This document shows, piece after piece, positions 9,601 to 12,748 of a stretch of DNA of 12,748 bases (position 1 is its first letter; the number at the start of each line of letters is the position of its first letter). Position numbers and translations under genes: made by a program. The notes under the pieces were generated by a model. It ran no database searches, was not told where the DNA came from, and worked only from the letters and a program-made list of their open reading frames with translations. Source of the DNA: Podila epigama (taxonomy: Eukaryota; Mortierellomycota; Mortierellomycetes; Mortierellales; Mortierellaceae); NCBI GenBank assembly GCA_015679605.1, contig JAAAVE010000858.1:1-12748 (forward strand). The letters are read 5' to 3'.

Positions 9601-11216
9601 CGTTGGACCTAACCAAAAGAGCCTTCAATTGACAATTGCCTTTTACATAGATCAAGACCGTCACCATGATAAGAGCCTTGCCGGGCCCCTGGCTTACTCT
9701 GATAACAATGACAACGACCGCACTGTAAGTCCGCGCTTAGCATCTGCATTGTTCATGCAGAGTCAATGCTCACATGGCTTCATAAACATACATTTTGCTC
9801 ACACATGTTACTCACTCAATCCTCACATAGCGCTCCTTGTCCGCAAGAACTGCTGGAATGGTACGTGGAATGGTCGACTTTTCGGTTCCATCGCAGGCAT
9901 CCGCATCGGCATCGGTCCTCGGCGGATTGCCATTGTTGTCGCCCTCGGCCATGATTCAGTCTGAATACCATCCTTCGCCCTCCGTCAACGGATTGGGTCT
10001 CCAGGACACTCCCACTATCATGTCGCACATGGAATACAACCACAGTCCTCATAACCGTTATTCCACCGGCAGTGGCCCCGCCAGGTCATCCAAGCGCAAG
10101 AGCAGTGGTCGCACCACCCCAACTGGCCATCATCCCCATCATCATCATCAACAGCAACAACAACAACACCAGCACCAGCATCAACCACAACATCATCAGC
10201 GTGATTCCTATAGCAGTGCCAATGGAAGTGGAACCCGTACCCGTGCCAGCTCCCTCAACTCGACCACCTCTTCCGTCGCCTCGAACGGCATCATGTCCTC
10301 GCTTGCTTCTACCATGAGCAACACCGTTCTCTCGTCCTCGCCGACCCCCCTCACGCTGCCCGACCAGGCGACGTTCCTGCCCGAGGACCCACCATCGCCC
10401 ACAAGCATGCCCGCCAAGCCTAGACCCCCTGCCCCTCCACGCAAGGCTCTCGCGGCCCGTGTCTTTGCCTGCTCTCTCCCTGGCTGCACAAAGTCCTACA
10501 CCCAGCTCCATAACCTAAAGTCGCACGAGCGTACTGGCCATACGCCTGTCATCAAGCTCAAGCCCTTCCATTGCATCATCCCAGGCTGTCCCAAGGCCTA
10601 CTCTCAGCGCAAGAGCCTTGCCATCCACATCCGAGCTTCGCATGAGGATTTCAAGTTCAAGCCCTTCAAGTGCCTCCAGCCTGACTGTGACAAGGCTTAT
10701 ACCCAGCTGCACAACTTGCGCACCCACGAAAAGACTGTCCACATGCTCGATCTTTCCCGCAAGCGTCTTACCAAGAACGGCTCCAATTCGAACAACAATG
10801 CTTCGTCGTCCTCGTCGTCCTCGTCATCCTCTGCTTCGTCCGTTACTGCACTCTCACCAGTGACCAATGCCAATGCTCTGATGCAGGGTGGCCATCCTGG
10901 TGACATGTCTCATCATCACCACCACCAACAGCAACATCACCATAGCAACAACAACAACAATAATAATAACAGCCACCACCATCACCATAACGAGGGTCAT
11001 GGCCACCATCATCAGCCTTCGACTCTCGAGTTGCGGTACGATCACCTCGACGACCTTGCCAGCCTGGGTCTCGAGATGGATGGTGATGCGGATGCTCAGG
11101 GCGAAAACGAACAAGACCACGAAGAGTATGCGCGTCAACAACAACACCATTACTCTCGCGTGTTCCATCCCAATGCGACCCTCATGGGTTCACTTTCAAG
11201 CCAGCATCGCCCTTAA
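6641..11216 (+). CDS. C2H2 zinc-finger transcription factor, five exons, polyQ/polyH-rich
   Basis: Predicted nuclear DNA-binding regulator of 837 residues; join 6641-7547, 7669-7774, 7925-7965, 9651-9724, 9831-11216 (2,514 nt including TAA). Phases close at every junction. The start is the first ATG after an in-frame TAG at 6626-6628 and has A at -3. Order: His run about 42-46 and Asn run 58-63; His/Pro/Asn-rich stretch; Gln tract 188-224 with a few A/P/E breaks; Ser/Thr/Pro-rich 226-300; basic SKRK patch near 463-466 (possible NLS); second His/Gln run. Three C2H2 fingers follow (Cys590/595-His608/613, Cys624/629-His642/647, Cys657/662-His675/680), each C-X4-C-X12-H-X4-H. Then come Ser, His and Asn runs and an acidic-hydrophobic tail about 780-813 (LDDLASLGLEMDGDADA), a possible activation segment. 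Linkers between fingers are 9-10 residues, not the 7 of TGEKP type. I do not recognise a specific ortholog. Fingers and exon 5 are certain; the join to exons 1-3 is inferred. Confidence 0.8.
7202..7312 (+). repeat. Coding CAA/CAG tract (polyglutamine)
   Basis: Thirty-seven codons, nearly all Gln, mixing CAA and CAG with Ala, Pro and Glu breaks (residues 188-224). The codon mixing indicates it is not a freshly expanded pure repeat. Confidence 0.9.
7548..7668 (+). other. Intron 1 of zinc-finger gene
   Basis: 121 nt with donor GTATGT and acceptor TACACAG after a T-rich stretch. It splits a codon after its first base (G|CT, Ala303). Reading through would end the protein about 18 codons later at TGA 7601-7603, whereas splicing opens an in-frame exon 2 (APEQQGHHGQPAAGARDYMKGDRAAS). 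Confidence 0.8.
7775..7924 (+). other. Intron 2 of zinc-finger gene
   Basis: 150 nt, donor AG|GTATGT, good branch site CTAAT at 7912-7916 and acceptor TTAG at 7921-7924. It leaves phase 2 (AG|T, Ser338) and joins to exon 3, which reads SVSEEFQSTPQDLL. The branch-to-acceptor distance is very short (about 9 nt), which is unusual but seen in fungi. Confidence 0.72.
7989..8012. repeat. Poly(T) run, 24 bases, near the start of intron 3
   Basis: Uninterrupted T24 beginning 23 nt after the donor. Confidence 0.9.
8585..8620. repeat. Three tandem 12-bp units ACTCACTCAGGC
   Basis: Perfect units at 8585-8596, 8597-8608 and 8609-8620, inside intron 3. Confidence 0.9.
8771..8820. repeat. ACAACACA-rich tract in intron 3
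   Basis: Irregular CACAACA / CAACAGACA units. Confidence 0.7.
8880..8952. repeat. GTT/GCT-rich tract in intron 3
   Basis: Long run of GTT triplets with GTC and GCT breaks. It is complementary in kind to the CAA/CAG tract of exon 1. Confidence 0.85.
9529..9592. repeat. Pentamer repeats near the end of intron 3
   Basis: CTATT/CTATC units at about 9530-9555, then CTCAT units at about 9573-9590. Unit length not divisible by three argues that this stretch is non-coding. Confidence 0.75.
9725..9830 (+). other. Intron 4 of zinc-finger gene
   Basis: 106 nt, donor ACT|GTAAGT and acceptor CACATAG, phase 0. It follows the 74-nt exon 4 (DQDRHHDKSLAGPLAYSDNN plus a short DNDRT end) and opens directly into the long finger-encoding exon (RSLSARTAGMV...). 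Other AGs in the interval give the wrong phase or too short an intron. Confidence 0.75.
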
Positions 11217-11700
11217 AAACCAAATTGGCCATGCTTTAGCCCCCCCTTTCATTGTGCCATTGTCAATAGCCTTTTGCACCTCTTTTTTCATTTTTTATAC
11301 ATTGTTCCATCTTCTTTTGTCTTCAATGTTTTCATTTGCACACAACCCCATCCATCTATCCATCCACTCATCTATACTTTATATATTTCTTTTATAGCTT
11401 TAATATTTTTTTTTTCTTTTTTTTTTGCAATCGTGTACCATAGCTTCCCATAGTCAAAAACTTTTTCAACTTCAAAAATACAAAAGAAAACCATTTTAGT
11501 ACTGACAAAATATATATATATATATATATATAATACCGAGTTTTGTTCATCGAGTATGAAAAAAGTGAACAAAGCGGTTTTGAAAAAACTTGCGACATGC
11601 CATGCATGTGGGCTTATGTGTATAGTGTAATGTAGTGTAGTGTGAGGGATTTGAAAGGAGCGCATAGGGTATAGTGAAAACATTCATCAAAGTGTTATTA
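11217..11700 (+). other. 3' flank / probable 3'UTR of zinc-finger gene
   Basis: T-rich sequence after the TAA, with T runs at 11407-11427 and (TA)11 at 11511-11532. I find no canonical AATAAA on the plus strand here, so the cleavage site cannot be placed. Confidence 0.5.
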
Positions 11701-12033
11701 TTTTTTTGATGAGCAAACAAAGAAAAGAGCACAGAGCAAATGAAAAAAAGGTGGGTGGGGCTGTGCTTTCAGATGCAATTCTTTTTTCATCATCATCAAC
11801 TTCATCTCCATCTTCATCTTCATCTTCATCTTCATCTTCATCTTCATCTTCATCGCCATTACTCACCTATTCACTAATTTCACTCGCTCATTCACTCACT
11901 CAACACTCTTCCCTCACATACCGTTCACTCACCACACGTCAACCACCAAAGAGGAGCAACCTAGGGACAAAGAAAACATCCAGAAAAGAAAAGAAAAAAA
12001 ATAGGGCACACAAAAACAGCACACAAACACATA
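11701..12033 (+). promoter_or_regulatory. Upstream region and leader of the GT49-like gene
   Basis: It holds a TTCATC hexamer run (about 11786-11853) and CACTCACT motifs (11880-11935), then an A/C-rich leader. No ATG occurs between 11776 and the start at 12034, and no clear TATA box is visible. The overlapping open frame at 11706-12245 is a repeat artefact. Confidence 0.45.
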
Positions 12034-12748
12034 ATGACGGTGGTCTTCTCAGGGAATCTCTTCTCGTACCTGGCCAGATACCTCTTCCTTGGGTTCTTGG
12101 TCGTATCCGTCATTTACTCGACCTTGGTCCTGTTCGGCAGCGAGAACCTACAAAAGAATGCAGCAGGTCTGATTCAAAAGGGTGCCAACTCGTTGAACAC
12201 GGTGCGGACGGGTGGCTATGGTCGTGTGGCCTATTCTGTGTTTGATGTCGAAAACTTCAACTACAGTGCCCAGCAGATGGTCATTCAGTCACCCCATCGA
12301 GGTAAAAGAAAAAGAACATATTATGTCCATCGACGCACTCCTTTTTTTGGTTTCTAACGCTCGACAAAAGTGTCCATCCGATCCAACGATCCAACCGTTC
12401 CAACCGTTCCAACCACCTCCTCGACCACCCCACCCCTTTTCATACTCACACGACAACTCGTGATGTCTGTTACACCATGCTCCAACCATCTATCCGTCCA
12501 AAACATGGCACATGCCACAAACATGCCATAAACACATATTAACACACACATACACACACGCATTGATTTGCAGCCCCATTGACAGAGCCCAATAGACACG
12601 AGGTTCCCGAGGATTATTTCCTGTCCAAAGCCTTTGGTAACGCAATGCAGCCATCCAGAGTCATCCCTTACTACTTCAAGGCCGAGGGAAAGTTTGACAA
12701 GGAGGACATTACAATCACAACACTCATTACCGAGAACAGGTAAACCCT
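12034..12748 (+). CDS. Type II membrane glycosyltransferase, GT49/LARGE-like, 5' part only
   Basis: Partial gene cut by the right edge. Exons seen: 12034-12301 and 12574-12739 (144 codons plus two bases), followed by a probable donor GTAAAC at 12740. Without that splice the frame meets TAA immediately. The N-terminus has a hydrophobic signal anchor at about residues 9-34 preceded by few charges, as in Golgi type II enzymes. Exon 2 reads PEDYFLSKAFGNAMQPSRVI, then a segment ending ITITTLITENR. From memory of the family this is how the catalytic domain of fungal family-49 (LARGE/B4GAT1-type) transferases opens. The DXD metal site would lie beyond the window, so activity cannot be judged. The start has A at -3 and no other ATG in the preceding 258 nt. 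A longer frame beginning at 11706 is in another phase and is low-complexity. Family call moderate; exon structure good. Confidence 0.65.
12302..12573 (+). other. Intron 1 of GT49-like gene
   Basis: 272 nt, donor CGAG|GTAAAA, branch-like ATTAAC near 12538-12543, acceptor GATTTGCAG. Phase 1 (G|CC, Ala90). Without splicing the frame stops at TAA 12355-12357. The interior is CA- and CCAACC-rich. Confidence 0.8.

Larger units (their letters stand above)
7966..9650 (+). other. Intron 3 of zinc-finger gene, 1,685 nt, low-complexity
   Basis: Donor CTTG|GTAAGT and acceptor TTTTACATAG, with a branch-like CTAAC at 9609-9613. It splits Asp352 (G|AT). The interior is nearly all simple sequence: T24, CACA and CAA runs, CACTCA arrays, a GTT-rich tract and pentamer repeats. 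No further exon is convincing inside it. Length is far above the usual fungal intron, so an internal promoter, a missed micro-exon or two separate genes remain possible. The exact phase fit and the strong splice sites favour one gene. Confidence 0.6.

Noticed and set aside
11706-12245. 179-residue frame overlapping the start of the GT49-like gene
   Set aside because: Its Ser run comes from the TTCATC hexamer, and it overlaps exon 1 of the better-supported gene in another phase.

Overview
The window looks like nuclear DNA of a filamentous fungus, most probably a Mortierellomycota/Mucoromycota-type genome. The support is short GT-AG introns with GTATGT/GTAAGT donors and CTAAT/CTAAC-like branch sites, C-ending codons in the conserved exons, G-poor pyrimidine-rich leaders, many (CACTCA), (CAA) and (CT) tracts, and a second gene resembling a family-49-type glycosyltransferase. 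The taxonomic call is inference from style and protein recall; no database search was made.

Layout. Positions 1-5420 are gene-free as far as I can support. They hold dense microsatellites, a G18 run, alternating GAGTGA / TCACTC arrays, TGACAGAC-type clusters, and at the right end a 21-bp inverted repeat running into five 12-bp tandem repeats. A clean TATAAATA box follows at 5429-5436. From there a long pyrimidine-rich leader runs to the first gene. It probably contains a 5'UTR intron (5978-6596); every ATG between the TATA box and the start codon lies inside that intron.

Positions 6641-11216 (+) hold a five-exon gene (6641-7547, 7669-7774, 7925-7965, 9651-9724, 9831-11216) for a predicted 837-residue nuclear C2H2 zinc-finger transcription factor. 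It has a His/Asn/Gln-rich N-terminus, a 37-residue Gln tract, an N-terminal SKRK basic patch, three C2H2 fingers (residues 588-680), Ser/His/Asn tracts and an acidic C-terminus. All phases close exactly. The third intron is 1,685 bp, very long for a fungus, and full of low-complexity DNA. It could allow isoforms with or without the fingers.

Positions 11217-12033 hold the 3' flank of that gene, with no canonical AATAAA, and the leader of the next. From 12034 (+) a second gene starts and runs off the right edge. It encodes a type II membrane protein with an N-terminal signal anchor and the beginning of what looks like a GT49/LARGE-type glycosyltransferase domain. The two genes lie in tandem and nothing suggests they share a pathway: one is a DNA-binding regulator, the other a Golgi/secretory enzyme. 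I see no mobile element, CRISPR array, rRNA or tRNA.
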